The notes under the pieces were generated by a model. The model was not told the DNA's origin, searched no databases, and saw nothing but the letters and a program-made list of their open reading frames with translations. The position numbers and the translations under genes are program-made. A stretch of 44,145 bases of DNA from contig NZ_CABVHQ010000049.1 in the NCBI RefSeq assembly GCF_902497895.1, forward strand, positions 1 through 44,145, given 5' to 3'. Shown piece after piece: positions 16,384 through 24,686 of this stretch. This stretch comes from Pseudomonas fluorescens (GTDB lineage Bacteria > Pseudomonadota > Gammaproteobacteria > Pseudomonadales > Pseudomonadaceae). Each line of letters begins with the position of its first letter. The first letter of the stretch is position 1.

Positions 16384-17181
16384 TCAAGACAAACGAATTG
16401 AATGCCCGCTGTCCACCGTCACCACCGAGCCGCTCATGTAAGAAGACGCCTCGCTCGCCAACAACAGCAACGGACCATCCAGTTCTTCGTGGCGGCCGAG
16501 GCGCTTGGGTGGCAAACCGGCGATTTCCCGTTTGCCATCCTCTGACTCATAGAAGGGATTGGTCATCTCGCTGGGGAAAAAACCCGGGGCGATGGCATTG
16601 ACCCGAATCGAGTGTTGCATCAGATCCAAAGCCATGTACTGCGTCATGTGAATCAGCGCTGCCTTGGTCGTACCATAATTGAGGAAACAGTGTCTGGCCA
16701 AATGCCCCAAAATCGAGGCGATATTAATGATAGTGCCTGGCTGCCCCGCCGCTATCAGGCGCCTGGCCATTTCTTGAGCGACGAAAAAAGGCCCCGACAA
16801 GTTGGCGTCCAGCAATGATGTCCACTGGTTGCGGGTCATCTCCTCGAAGGGCGCCGGGTCGGACAAACCGGCATTATTGATCAACACATCAATCTTGCCG
16901 AAATGCCGCTCGGCCACATCGTAGGCAAGCTTGATCGAGGCGCAATCGGTGACATCCATGACGCAGGCTACGGCCTCGCCACCCTTCTCGCGAATAGCGC
17001 CAGCTACTGCTTCAACCCGATCAAGGCGACGGGCCACACAGACTACTTTAGCGCCAGCTTCCGACAGCACTGCCGCGAAATGCGCGCCCAGCCCCGAACC
17101 GGCACCCGTGACCAGTGCCACTCGGCCCTGGAGAGAAAAGCGCGACTGAACACTTCGGCTATTATTGTTGTTTGTTGTCAT
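16384..17181 (-). CDS. SDR family oxidoreductase
   Basis: A 265-residue classical short-chain dehydrogenase/reductase. The cofactor motif TGAGSGLG lies near residues 25-32, NNAG follows, and the catalytic triad is S in IASILG with Y and K in NYGTTK at the canonical spacing. The N-terminus carries an Asn/Ser-rich tail of about 15 residues. GGAGTAAG precedes the start. It closes operon D, directly after the E2 gene. This suggests it makes or consumes the hydroxyketone handled by the dehydrogenase complex, for example by oxidising a diol. NAD(H) or NADP(H) preference is not certain. Confidence 0.9.
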   Translation of the reverse strand: MTTNNNNSRSVQSRFSLQGRVALVTGAGSGLGAHFAAVLSEAGAKVVCVARRLDRVEAVAGAIREKGGEAVACVMDVTDCASIKLAYDVAERHFGKIDVLINNAGLSDPAPFEEMTRNQWTSLLDANLSGPFFVAQEMARRLIAAGQPGTIINIASILGHLARHCFLNYGTTKAALIHMTQYMALDLMQHSIRVNAIAPGFFPSEMTNPFYESEDGKREIAGLPPKRLGRHEELDGPLLLLASEASSYMSGSVVTVDSGHSIRLS

Positions 17182-17202
17182 GGTCTTACTCCAGACGCCT
17201 GC

Positions 17203-17967
17203 TCATACCAACTGTGTAGGATCGGCAAGTTGCGCCGCAAGAAAACGGCAGAAACGCGCGGCATCTGCACCATTGATAACCCGATGGTCATAACTCAACG
17301 ACAGAGGCAGCAGGTGCTTGACCTCAACCCGACCTGCGACCATCACCAGTCGCTCAAACTCACTGGTAATGCCCAAAATCGCCAGTTCGGGTGCGTTGAT
17401 AATCGGCGTAAAGCCCGTACCTCCGATCGCCCCCAGGGAACTGATGGTCATGCTGCCACCGGACATTTCACTGATGGGCAAACCCTTGTCGCGAGCACGC
17501 TGAGCCTTATCCGCCAATTCGGCGGCCAGCTCAGCGATGGACTTGCGGTCGGCATCGCGGATCACCGGCACCAGCAAGCCCTGAGGCGTTTCAACGGCAA
17601 CACCGATGTGGAAATACTTTTTCAGCACCAATTGCTTGCCGCTCGGTGCCAGGGACGCGTTGAACTGCGGAAATGCCTTCAACGCATTGACCAGCGCCTT
17701 GATAAGGAAAGGCAACGGTGTCAGCTTGCGGCCAAGCGCCTCAGCCTGTTGTCGGCGATGTTCATGCAGAGCGTCGACAAAGGCCTCATCGTGATGCGTC
17801 ACGTGAGGGATCTGCGCCCAGTTACGGCCGAGAAAAGCCCCGGCATAGAGCTGATTACGTGACAAGTCCAGACTTTCTACCGCGCCAAACTGGCTGAAAT
17901 CGATCACCGGCATGGGCGGCAAGTTCGCCGGCCATGCAGGCGCCAAGGATTTAGTCTGATCAGTCAT
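17203..17967 (-). CDS. 2-oxoacid dehydrogenase E2 catalytic core (no lipoyl domain)
   Basis: A 254-residue acyltransferase core of the 2-oxoacid/acetoin dehydrogenase E2 family. The active-site block is SYDHRVINGAD near the C-terminus, and SSLGAIGGTGFTPIINAPE matches the conserved acetyl-CoA-side strand. A complete E2 would begin with one or more lipoyl domains and a peripheral subunit-binding domain. Here the lipoyl domain is a separate gene whose stop overlaps this start, and I see no clear subunit-binding domain. The enzyme would transfer an acyl group from the lipoyl arm to CoA. How it holds E1 and E3 without the binding domain is unclear. Confidence 0.88.
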   Translation of the reverse strand: MTDQTKSLAPAWPANLPPMPVIDFSQFGAVESLDLSRNQLYAGAFLGRNWAQIPHVTHHDEAFVDALHEHRRQQAEALGRKLTPLPFLIKALVNALKAFPQFNASLAPSGKQLVLKKYFHIGVAVETPQGLLVPVIRDADRKSIAELAAELADKAQRARDKGLPISEMSGGSMTISSLGAIGGTGFTPIINAPELAILGITSEFERLVMVAGRVEVKHLLPLSLSYDHRVINGADAARFCRFLAAQLADPTQLV

Positions 17968-18197
17968 CAGCCCAACTCCCCGATCACAGTACCCACGTCG
18001 TAACTTTCCCCGGCTTCCTTGAGGATGCGCAGTACCCCGTTGGCGGGCGCCTCAATTTCCTGCAGCGACTTTTCGCTTTCAATGCAGTACAGCGGGTCGC
18101 CTTTATTCACCTCGGCACCATCATCAACCATCCACTCGACCAGTACGGCTTCGTTAACGGAAAAACCTAGTTTTGGCAGAATAATTTGAGTCGTCAT
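17967..18197 (-). CDS. Free-standing lipoyl (biotinyl-lipoyl) carrier domain
   Basis: A 76-residue protein that is just one lipoyl domain. The modified lysine is K43 in IESEKS at the tip of the hairpin, and the fold is bracketed by LPKLG and EAPANG. It would swing an acyl-dihydrolipoyl arm between E1 and the separate E2 core. The start at 18197 fits the domain start; a longer upstream frame overlaps the E1 beta gene. It lies between E1 beta (20 bases upstream) and the E2 core (one-base overlap), so stoichiometry is probably controlled by coupled translation. A separate lipoyl protein is unusual for this family, where it is normally fused to E2. Confidence 0.88.
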   Translation of the reverse strand: MTTQIILPKLGFSVNEAVLVEWMVDDGAEVNKGDPLYCIESEKSLQEIEAPANGVLRILKEAGESYDVGTVIGELG

Positions 18198-18216
18198 TAT
18201 CGGAGCCCGTCCTTTT

Positions 18217-19212
18217 TTATTTGAGTACGTTGAGAATGGCGGCGGTGATTCGTTCTTTGGTCGGAATGAAGGCGTCTTCCAACGCCTTGGAGAACGGTAC
18301 CGGCGAGCGCGCCGCACCGACCCGACCGACCGGAGCCTTCAACTCGTGGAACAAATCCGCATGCAGGCGAGTGGCAATCTCAGCCCCTACACCGAAGTCG
18401 ACCTGAGCCTCGTGGGCAATCACCGCTCGGCCAGTCTTGCGTACCGATTCGAGCAGTGTTGGCATATCCAACGGGGAGATAGTGCGCAAATCGATGACCT
18501 CCACCGAAATGCCCTGCTTTTCCAGATCCCTGGCCACGGCCTGCACTTCAACCATGGTGCGGCTGTAACTGATGACGGTGACGTCGGTACCTTCGCGCAC
18601 GACCTTGGCCTTGCCCAGCGGCACCCTCTCACCCGGTACAGGTGCTTCACCCTGGGTGAAGTACAGCGGCAGGCTCTCGATGAATAGACAAGGGTCATCG
18701 TCAAAGATGCAGGACAACAGCAAACCGTAGGCATCCGCTGGATTGGACGGCGCTACCACCTTCATCCCGGCGGTATGGGCAAACCAGGCCTCCAGATAAT
18801 CAGCGTGCTGACCACCCGTACCGAACCCGGCGCCGGTAGCGGTTCGGATGGTCAACGGCACGTGAGTCTGACCTCCCGTCATAAAGCGCAGTTTGGCCGC
18901 ATGGTTGACCACCTGATCCATGGCGACGGTCATGAAGTTCATCAACATGATCTCCGCCACCGGACGCATTCCGCCAAGCGCGGCACCAACGGCAGCGCCC
19001 ATGATCGCCTGTTCGGCGATCGGCGTGGAACGCACCCGCTCGGTGCCAAAGGCGTCGGACAGCCCGGCAGTGCACTTGAACACGCCGCCGCCCTGCGGGT
19101 CGGCTACATCCTCACCGAGTACCACCACCGATGTATCGATTTCCATTGCATGGTGCAGGGCCATTGCAATGGCTTGGGACATATTCATGCGCTTGGCTTT
19201 AACGGCAGTCAT
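18217..19212 (-). CDS. 2-oxoacid/acetoin dehydrogenase E1 beta subunit
   Basis: A 331-residue transketolase-like E1 beta subunit. The pyrimidine-binding region with GEDVADPQGG and STPIAEQAIMGAAVG is intact, and the C-terminal transketolase domain ends in the VIDLRTISPLD and PFSKALEDA blocks. With E1 alpha it forms the thiamine-diphosphate enzyme that carries out the C-C cleavage or decarboxylation step. The start overlaps the E1 alpha stop by four bases and GAGGAGG precedes it. The set is closest in look to acetoin dehydrogenase AcoB and the branched-chain/pyruvate E1 beta of gram-positive type. The substrate is not known. Confidence 0.9.
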   Translation of the reverse strand: MTAVKAKRMNMSQAIAMALHHAMEIDTSVVVLGEDVADPQGGGVFKCTAGLSDAFGTERVRSTPIAEQAIMGAAVGAALGGMRPVAEIMLMNFMTVAMDQVVNHAAKLRFMTGGQTHVPLTIRTATGAGFGTGGQHADYLEAWFAHTAGMKVVAPSNPADAYGLLLSCIFDDDPCLFIESLPLYFTQGEAPVPGERVPLGKAKVVREGTDVTVISYSRTMVEVQAVARDLEKQGISVEVIDLRTISPLDMPTLLESVRKTGRAVIAHEAQVDFGVGAEIATRLHADLFHELKAPVGRVGAARSPVPFSKALEDAFIPTKERITAAILNVLK

Positions 19213-20195
19213 GGGCGGACCTCCTCGGCATAGACGTCCCGGCTCAATTCGGACACGTCGGGATAGGGACTGGCCAGACCGAACTCGACTGCATCTTCGA
19301 AGTCGTCGGCATTGGTCTTTTCAATAGTGCTGAGTTGCGCATCGCTGGCATGCCCCTGCTCGATCAGCCAAGAGCGATAGGCCGGCATTGGATCGGCGGC
19401 GATGGCCGCCGCCATTTCGGCCTTATCGATATAATGGCTGTCGTCACCCAGCAGGTGGCCACGAAAACGGAAAGTCTTGGCCTCCAGCAACGTCGGGCCC
19501 AACCCTGAGCGCGCCCGGTCGATGGCCTCACGTGCCGCCCCCCACATCTCCAGCGCGTTGTTACCGTTGCACTGGATGCCGTGCATGCCGTAGGCGATGG
19601 CGCGGTCGACAATGGCGCGTGCACCGGTGCCGTATTCATATTTGGTGTGCTCGGCATAGCCGTTGTTCTGGCAGACGAATACCACTGGCAACTTCCACAC
19701 CGAAGCCAGATTCAGCGCCTCGTGGAAAGCACCAATATTTGTCGCGCCATCACCGAAGTTGCACACCGTAACCTGGCCGCTCTTCTTCAGTTGCGAAGCC
19801 CAGGCCAGGCCATTGGCGATCGGCAAACCCGACCCCACCACACCCGTAGTCACTGGCAAGCCGGAGGCCAGGTGAGTGATATGCATCGGCCCACCCTTAC
19901 CTTTACAAGTACCCGTGGCACGTCCCATGAACTCGGCAACGAAGGGCCGCAACGGAATGCCCTTGGCCAGCTGGTCATGAATACCGCGGTAGGTGGTAAT
20001 CACGTAGTCGTCGGCGTTCAGGTTCACCGAAATGGCCGACGGAATGATTTCCTGACCGCGAGTGGAGTAATAAGGCGAGGCAATCTGCCCGGCCTTGATC
20101 AACTCGATAAAGCGATCGTCAGCCGTCTTGATCAAGTTGGCTCTGCGGTAGATATCCAGCAACACCGCGCAATCCGGAGATTTGGCCTCAGCCAT
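19209..20195 (-). CDS. 2-oxoacid/acetoin dehydrogenase E1 alpha subunit
   Basis: A 328-residue thiamine-diphosphate E1 alpha subunit. The cofactor motif starts at GDG (148-150) and ends with the VCQNN block, and the GKGGPMHITH segment is that of the acetoin/pyruvate E1 alpha group. In acetoin dehydrogenase this subunit splits a hydroxyketone to an acyl group on lipoate plus an aldehyde. The rest of the operon supplies E1 beta, lipoyl domain and E2, but no E3 (lipoamide dehydrogenase), which must come from elsewhere in the genome. The gene opens operon D with AAGAGG before the ATG and a candidate operator about 90 bases upstream. Housekeeping pyruvate oxidation is unlikely in this setting. Confidence 0.9.
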   Translation of the reverse strand: MAEAKSPDCAVLLDIYRRANLIKTADDRFIELIKAGQIASPYYSTRGQEIIPSAISVNLNADDYVITTYRGIHDQLAKGIPLRPFVAEFMGRATGTCKGKGGPMHITHLASGLPVTTGVVGSGLPIANGLAWASQLKKSGQVTVCNFGDGATNIGAFHEALNLASVWKLPVVFVCQNNGYAEHTKYEYGTGARAIVDRAIAYGMHGIQCNGNNALEMWGAAREAIDRARSGLGPTLLEAKTFRFRGHLLGDDSHYIDKAEMAAAIAADPMPAYRSWLIEQGHASDAQLSTIEKTNADDFEDAVEFGLASPYPDVSELSRDVYAEEVRP

Positions 20196-20282
20196 AGTGA
20201 CCTCTTATTAGTCGTGACTTGTTGTAGTGGAAAGCCGGCCCGCAAATAGGCCATGGGGGACAATCTAAAACAAAACTATAAA

Positions 20283-20300
20283 AAAACCAACAGGGAAGTT
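20283..20300. promoter_or_regulatory. Candidate TetR operator, AAAC-N10-GTTT (operon D)
   Basis: AAAC at 20283-20286, ten bases, GTTT at 20297-20300, inside a very AT-rich stretch. On the minus strand a TATAGT lies just downstream and could be the -10. The operon D start codon is about 90 bases further. The element sits between the end of operon E and the start of operon D. Confidence 0.55.
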
Positions 20301-20379
20301 TGTTTTTATTAAATTAAATTATTCACGAACCGAAACTATCCGTGCAATCACGCTGGATCCGGAAAACAGTACAGCCGGC

Positions 20380-20817
20380 TCAGGGGTTTAAAATTTCCTG
20401 CAACTCGAAGACGTTGCCATCGGGATCACGGCCATAGGTCGCCCTGGACACACCAAAGTCCTGGGGCGGGCAATGGAACCGCACTCCCGCTGCCAGCAGC
20501 CGCTGATAGACCTTATCGATGCCTTGTACATCGATGCATATGTGAGTGAAGCCGTACTTATGCACCGGGCGCTCGGTGGTCAAAGGCTCAGCCTTGGGCA
20601 AGCTGAACTCGAACAGTTCCAAACAGAGATTTGGCCCCTTGAGCATTACCGTGGTGGCGGCGCTGTCATCCAACCCCAGCACTCGATTGATCATGCCGGT
20701 GCCAGCGGGCCAGGACGTACGGCTCAGCTCTTCAAAACCCAGTAAATCACGGTAGAAGCTCAGCAGGCGTGACAGATCAGGCGTCGAAATAGCGACGTGA
20801 TGCAAACCTTGAATCAT
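20380..20817 (-). CDS. VOC (glyoxalase/bleomycin resistance) family protein
   Basis: A 145-residue single-module VOC protein. The start of the fold, GLHHVAISTPDLSRLLSFY, is typical, with metal-ligand candidates at the first histidines, LELFE, FTHICID and the last FELQE glutamate. With one module it is half the length of a type I extradiol dioxygenase, so ring-cleaving activity is not supported. An isomerase, epimerase or glyoxalase role is more likely. The ATG at 20817 is chosen since AGGA lies eight bases before it; an in-frame ATG at 20862 would add 15 residues. It is the last gene of operon E, after an SDR. Confidence 0.85.
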   Translation of the reverse strand: MIQGLHHVAISTPDLSRLLSFYRDLLGFEELSRTSWPAGTGMINRVLGLDDSAATTVMLKGPNLCLELFEFSLPKAEPLTTERPVHKYGFTHICIDVQGIDKVYQRLLAAGVRFHCPPQDFGVSRATYGRDPDGNVFELQEILNP

Positions 20818-20868
20818 GGGAGGCGTCCTGATAAAAGCCCCAAAAACCGAGTTCTGGGGCATACGGGC

Positions 20869-21615
20869 TTACTTGATGGTTTCCGCGTTATCGATAACCA
20901 ACTGCGAGCCGTTGACGTAGCGTGACTCGTCCGAGGCAAGGAACAGCACCATATTGGCCACATCAATCGGTTGGCCCTGGCCATTGCTCTGCACCTGCAT
21001 GAGCGCCCCGCTCCCCTGGTCAATCTCGCTAACTGCCGCAGCTGTCATTGGCGTTTCGTGCGCCCCGGGCAGGATCGCGTTGCAGCGGATGTTGTAGCCT
21101 TTATCACGGCAGTGGATGGCGACACTGCGGGTCAGAGAAAGGATCGCGCCCTTGGCGGCTGAATAAGCGACGATCTCGCCGATGCCCTTGATCGCACCGA
21201 TCGAGGAGATGTTGATAATCGAGCCTGCGCCACTGGTTTTCATCGCCGCAATTGCATACTTGCAGCCGAGAAAGGTGCCCTCGGACATAATCGAGTTGAC
21301 GAAGCGGTACTTCTCCAGACTGGTCTGTTCGACGTCAGCAAACACCACTACGCCGGCATTATTGACCAGTACATCGAGACGACCGAAATGCTTGACCGTC
21401 TCGGCGATCACTTCCTGCCAGCGCTGCTCGTCACGCACGTCATGCACTAGAAACAGCGCGCCCGGAATACCGGCTGCAACATCCCTACCCAGCGCCTCGT
21501 TGATATCAGTGAGCACCACATGAGCACCCTCTGCCGCCAACAATCGGGCATCGGCAGCCCCCAGACCAGAAGCAGCACCCGTAATTAAAACGACCTTACC
21601 AGCCACACGTCCCAT
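20869..21615 (-). CDS. SDR family oxidoreductase
   Basis: A 248-residue classical short-chain dehydrogenase. TGAASGLG lies near residues 12-19, NNAG follows, and the triad is S in NISSIG with Y and K in AYSAAK at the normal distance. The start is fixed by AGGAG about nine bases before the ATG at 21615. The C-terminus ends in GSQLVIDNAETIK. It lies in operon E between the ABM-type protein and the VOC protein and probably oxidises an alcohol formed by the Rieske oxygenase of this operon. The exact substrate cannot be given. Confidence 0.9.
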   Translation of the reverse strand: MGRVAGKVVLITGAASGLGAADARLLAAEGAHVVLTDINEALGRDVAAGIPGALFLVHDVRDEQRWQEVIAETVKHFGRLDVLVNNAGVVVFADVEQTSLEKYRFVNSIMSEGTFLGCKYAIAAMKTSGAGSIINISSIGAIKGIGEIVAYSAAKGAILSLTRSVAIHCRDKGYNIRCNAILPGAHETPMTAAAVSEIDQGSGALMQVQSNGQGQPIDVANMVLFLASDESRYVNGSQLVIDNAETIK

Positions 21616-21688
21616 CGCTTTTTCTCCTGAATGCAGCGCCCTTGCCCTTGGCATTGAGGGGCCGCAATTGTGCATAGATCGCCGTGAC

Positions 21689-22015
21689 TCAGGCGCTGAT
21701 TACTGGCGGCTCGACAGTGCCGATCGCGGACACTGAATACTTGCGCACATCCAGGTCGAGCAGCTTGATGTCTGCGGTCGTCCTCAGGAACGCGGTGATG
21801 TGCTTCGATTGCAGATGCCGTGAGAGCGCGGCATCCGATTGCCACTCCTCGCTGATCCACACAACGTTAGGGATCTGGATGTCGCGGGCAAAGGCATACA
21901 GACGGCAGCCGGGCTCGGCACGCGTCCCAATGATGGCGACCTCGGCGGCTTGCAGGTATTCCTCGATGCGCGAAGGCTCGATTTCGAGGCGCGCAGTAAT
22001 GGCGATGATGGTCAT
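21689..22015 (-). CDS. ABM-domain protein (YgiN-like monooxygenase)
   Basis: A 108-residue protein of the antibiotic-biosynthesis-monooxygenase (ABM) ferredoxin-like fold. The pattern of an N-terminal strand (IIAITARLEI), EPGCRLYAF and the WQSDAALSRHLQSKHI helix is characteristic. Members include cofactor-free oxygenases that turn phenols to quinones and also small dimeric proteins of unknown role. AAGGAA precedes the ATG. It lies in operon E after a Rieske oxygenase, so an auxiliary oxidation or an intermediate-handling role is plausible. No metal or flavin motif is visible. Confidence 0.8.
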   Translation of the reverse strand: MTIIAITARLEIEPSRIEEYLQAAEVAIIGTRAEPGCRLYAFARDIQIPNVVWISEEWQSDAALSRHLQSKHITAFLRTTADIKLLDLDVRKYSVSAIGTVEPPVISA

Positions 22016-22087
22016 GCAGAAATTCCTTACGGGTTATTGTTTTAGGAACTGCGCGACGACCGCCATGAGCGGTCGCCATAACGAGTC

Positions 22088-23401
22088 TCAGATGCGGCCA
22101 GCAATGTAATCGTTGATCACTTCGTGGTAGCGCCGCACACGCGATTCCTGCTCGGCCAGGTAAGAGTCGCTATAGCCACGCGAATGGAGGCCACGCTGCT
22201 GAGCAATCGCCACGCTCAGGTCCTGATCAGCGACAAAACCCATGGATCTTTCGCCGTGCTTGAACACCTCATGCGCTGCCGGCTTGAGCGGTAGCATGCC
22301 AATTGGCGTGCCGACTTCTGTCTCGCCAGTGGCAGGGCGCACGAAATACCAGTGATCGAACAGGCATTTCTCTGGATCGGTCGGGTGCGGCATCGGCCGC
22401 AAAATCTGGTAGGACTCGGCAGCCATGGTGAAGGACATATTGGGGAACAGGGTGTAGTGGTGATAATCGCTCAGCTGATCATCCGTCAGGTTGTCGTACT
22501 GGCTATAGCCACGCTCCTTGCCCAGGGCGCGCTTCTGCTTTTGCATCGCCAGACGGACATCGCCCGCACGGCCATCGAACTCCTCAGGCTTGAGCCCCCA
22601 GCTGCGCATGATGTCGTCCAGCGGTGCCTGCACCTTCTTCGCCTTGCCGCTGCCAGAAGGCAGCGAGCCCTTCATCAGCATTCGGCTGTGGCCGTTGCGA
22701 TACACCTCGAAGGTGGTGTTGTGGTAGGAATCATCAATGTGGGTGGCCAGCTCACGGTGCAGCGCCGTGACATGATAAGCCTCGCTGAAGTTGTCCTGGA
22801 TGACCTTCCAGTTGCAGTTCACTTCACTGGTGAGGTGCATCACCCGAACCGTTTTGTCCATCTCGTAAACTTCCAGCTGATCGGCAACCACACCCAGTGA
22901 GTCGCGTAACGCTGGAGCATTCGGGAACATGTTGAACCACACCAGGCCACCAAAGGTTTCACAGCGCAGCTCTTTCAAATGCAACTTGCCGACCGGGTTT
23001 CCCTGGGGAAAGTTTTCCGAGTCCTTGGCAATCAACAGGCTGCCGTTAAGGCCATAACACCAACTGTGGTAACCGCACACCAGCCGCTTGACCTTCGTCT
23101 CTTCGCAGTTGACCAAGCGATTGCCACGGTGCTGGCAGACATTGTAATAAGCACGGATGTTGCCTTCATCATCGCGCAACATGAGGATTGATTCGGTGCC
23201 GATTTGCGCGGTGATCACGCAGCCCGGTTCGGGCAACTGGGCCAACGTACCGCCGACATGCCACGTGCGGGACCACATCTGGTCCCACTCCTTTTGCATG
23301 AATTCTTTTGAGTAGTAGCGGTCTCCGGTAATCGGATCACCGCGCAAAAAATCATCGTCTACCAAGGCTTGCTGAGTGAGCTCAACCAGAGAGGATTTCA
23401 T
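22088..23401 (-). CDS. Rieske non-heme iron oxygenase, alpha subunit (second of three)
   Basis: A 437-residue Rieske oxygenase large subunit. Ligands of the 2Fe-2S cluster are C89 and H91 in VCQHRG and C109 and H112 in CGYHSW. The iron site has H210 and H215 in EAYHVTALH, with the carboxylate probably in DQDLSVAIAQQ. AGGAG six bases before the ATG fixes the start. Two SnoaL-like genes lie directly upstream in the operon. Since classical beta subunits share the SnoaL/NTF2 fold, one or both could be its small subunit. The oxygenase is distant from the other two Rieske proteins in the window, so different positions on the substrate are likely attacked. Confidence 0.93.
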   Translation of the reverse strand: MKSSLVELTQQALVDDDFLRGDPITGDRYYSKEFMQKEWDQMWSRTWHVGGTLAQLPEPGCVITAQIGTESILMLRDDEGNIRAYYNVCQHRGNRLVNCEETKVKRLVCGYHSWCYGLNGSLLIAKDSENFPQGNPVGKLHLKELRCETFGGLVWFNMFPNAPALRDSLGVVADQLEVYEMDKTVRVMHLTSEVNCNWKVIQDNFSEAYHVTALHRELATHIDDSYHNTTFEVYRNGHSRMLMKGSLPSGSGKAKKVQAPLDDIMRSWGLKPEEFDGRAGDVRLAMQKQKRALGKERGYSQYDNLTDDQLSDYHHYTLFPNMSFTMAAESYQILRPMPHPTDPEKCLFDHWYFVRPATGETEVGTPIGMLPLKPAAHEVFKHGERSMGFVADQDLSVAIAQQRGLHSRGYSDSYLAEQESRVRRYHEVINDYIAGRI

Positions 23402-23486
23402 GTATTTCTCCTGTCTATTACCGCGACAGCCGCGGCTCTTCTTGTTGCTTGGCGCAGAGCTGATCGAGTGCCGGAAGCACGTCAGT

Positions 23487-24014
23487 TCACGGCACTAACT
23501 TGAGTTGATACGCCAGGTCTTCGCGACCACGGCAGCCCCGCTGCTGGTAGGCGGCAAACACCCCATCGGTTCTACCGCTGTAGGGCCAGCAGGCATTCCA
23601 ATCCATCACCAGATCACGCGAGTACATACGCCATACACCGTCGCGTTTTTCCCATACATCCAAATAGCGCATGTTGTCCGGGCAATTGATCAACGTGCCG
23701 TCCGGCATCCGCGCGGCGGCATTGCCGAGCATGTAGGACTCGGCCAGGGCGCGGTTTTCGTCTAACAGCTGGATATCGATGGTGGCAACACGGTGCCAGC
23801 CCATCACCAGGTTTTCCTCGATAAAGGGGATGTCGTAATCACAGAACTCCCAGGCGTTACCATCAAAGATGCCAAACTTGACCACGCCATCTTGATGGAA
23901 GGTCGACTTCAGCAACGCCAAGTCGCAACGATCCACGGCCTGGCAGTATCGTGCCATCTGATCCAGAATTTGCTGATGGTCTGCAACTGCATGAATCCGT
24001 TGGCTAAGGCTCAT
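23487..24014 (-). CDS. SnoaL-like (NTF2-fold) protein, possible oxygenase small subunit
   Basis: A 175-residue SnoaL/NTF2-like protein. It opens with a helix (HAVADHQQILDQMARYCQAVDRCDL) and shows the typical RYLDVWEKRDGVWRM strand pair followed by a short tail. Such proteins act as dehydratases, isomerases or beta subunits of ring-hydroxylating oxygenases. It lies two bases after another protein of identical length and the same fold, and 85 bases before a Rieske alpha gene. A tandem pair feeding one Rieske protein suggests a hetero-oligomeric small subunit. A free dehydratase role is the alternative. Confidence 0.82.
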   Translation of the reverse strand: MSLSQRIHAVADHQQILDQMARYCQAVDRCDLALLKSTFHQDGVVKFGIFDGNAWEFCDYDIPFIEENLVMGWHRVATIDIQLLDENRALAESYMLGNAAARMPDGTLINCPDNMRYLDVWEKRDGVWRMYSRDLVMDWNACWPYSGRTDGVFAAYQQRGCRGREDLAYQLKLVP

Positions 24015-24016
24015 GT

Positions 24017-24544
24017 TTATTGCCCCAGCAGTGCGTAAACCGGGTCAGACTGGTCACGTTTGCCGCGCAAGGTAATCAAGCCGAACAAACCTTCATCCCA
24101 GACCGTGGTGGTAGGTTGCGTCATGTTCCAGTCGTGGACGAATACACGTTTGGCAATTTTCCATTGCCCATCTTCCTGGCGATAGCTATCAAGGTAGCGA
24201 CCCCCAATCAGGCGATCGACCTTCTTGCCCTCTTCGATCACCGTGCTGATGTTGATCATGTAAACCTCGCCAATGGCGGTGCTGCCAGTCACCTCGAAGT
24301 ACTCATTGGAAATGGAAGTAAAGCTGCGTTCCAACGCCTCATCCGGGGTAGTCACGGCAACTACGAAGCCCTTGGCCGAGCCTTGGTGCGCGCCACAGTC
24401 AACCCTTGCATCATCGGTCCACAAAGACACCATCAAGCAGCGATCCATGCGGTCAAGCGCACGGGCAAAGCGAGCATTAAGCGAATGCAGGGCCTGCTTC
24501 GCCTCGACCTGCTCGAGAATTTCCTGATCAGACTTAGAGTTCAT
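24017..24544 (-). CDS. SnoaL-like (NTF2-fold) protein, first gene of operon E
   Basis: A 175-residue SnoaL-like protein that resembles the next gene in layout: an N-terminal helix (ALHSLNARFARALDRMD), a WTDDARVD strand and RYLDSYRQEDGQWKIA. The start at 24544 is preferred because AAGG lies about eight bases upstream; a longer frame extends to 24664 but overlaps the operator. It is separated from the next gene by two bases. The pair probably arose by duplication, though identity looks low. A beta-subunit role for the Rieske enzyme of this operon or a dehydratase role are both open. Confidence 0.82.
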   Translation of the reverse strand: MNSKSDQEILEQVEAKQALHSLNARFARALDRMDRCLMVSLWTDDARVDCGAHQGSAKGFVVAVTTPDEALERSFTSISNEYFEVTGSTAIGEVYMINISTVIEEGKKVDRLIGGRYLDSYRQEDGQWKIAKRVFVHDWNMTQPTTTVWDEGLFGLITLRGKRDQSDPVYALLGQ

Positions 24545-24663
24545 TTTGCCAACCTTATTTTTGGATTTATGTGGGCTTTGCAGACGCCTGCCGGACTTAA
24601 GCAGCAAAAATCCGTGGCGAAATAACCATTTTCTGGGTAAGGGGAAAGCTACCTTCAGTAACA

Positions 24664-24681
24664 AAACAAGTCAAACTGTTT
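24664..24681. promoter_or_regulatory. Candidate TetR operator, AAAC-N10-GTTT (operon E)
   Basis: AAAC at 24664-24667, ten bases, GTTT at 24678-24681 and then TTATTT. It lies in the gap between the end of the flavoprotein gene (operon F) and the start of operon E, about 120 bases ahead of the first start codon. On the minus strand TTGACT overlaps the site and could be a -35. Confidence 0.55.
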
Positions 24682-24686
24682 TTATT

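Noticed and set aside
16384..20195. Operon D as housekeeping pyruvate dehydrogenase
   Set aside because: Pseudomonas uses a homodimeric E1 (AceE) with a multi-lipoyl E2; this set is two-subunit, has a free lipoyl domain and stands in a catabolic cluster under the shared operator.
20380..20817. VOC protein as an extradiol ring-cleaving dioxygenase
   Set aside because: It has one VOC module of 145 residues; type I extradiol enzymes are about twice as long. A glyoxalase-like or isomerase role fits better.
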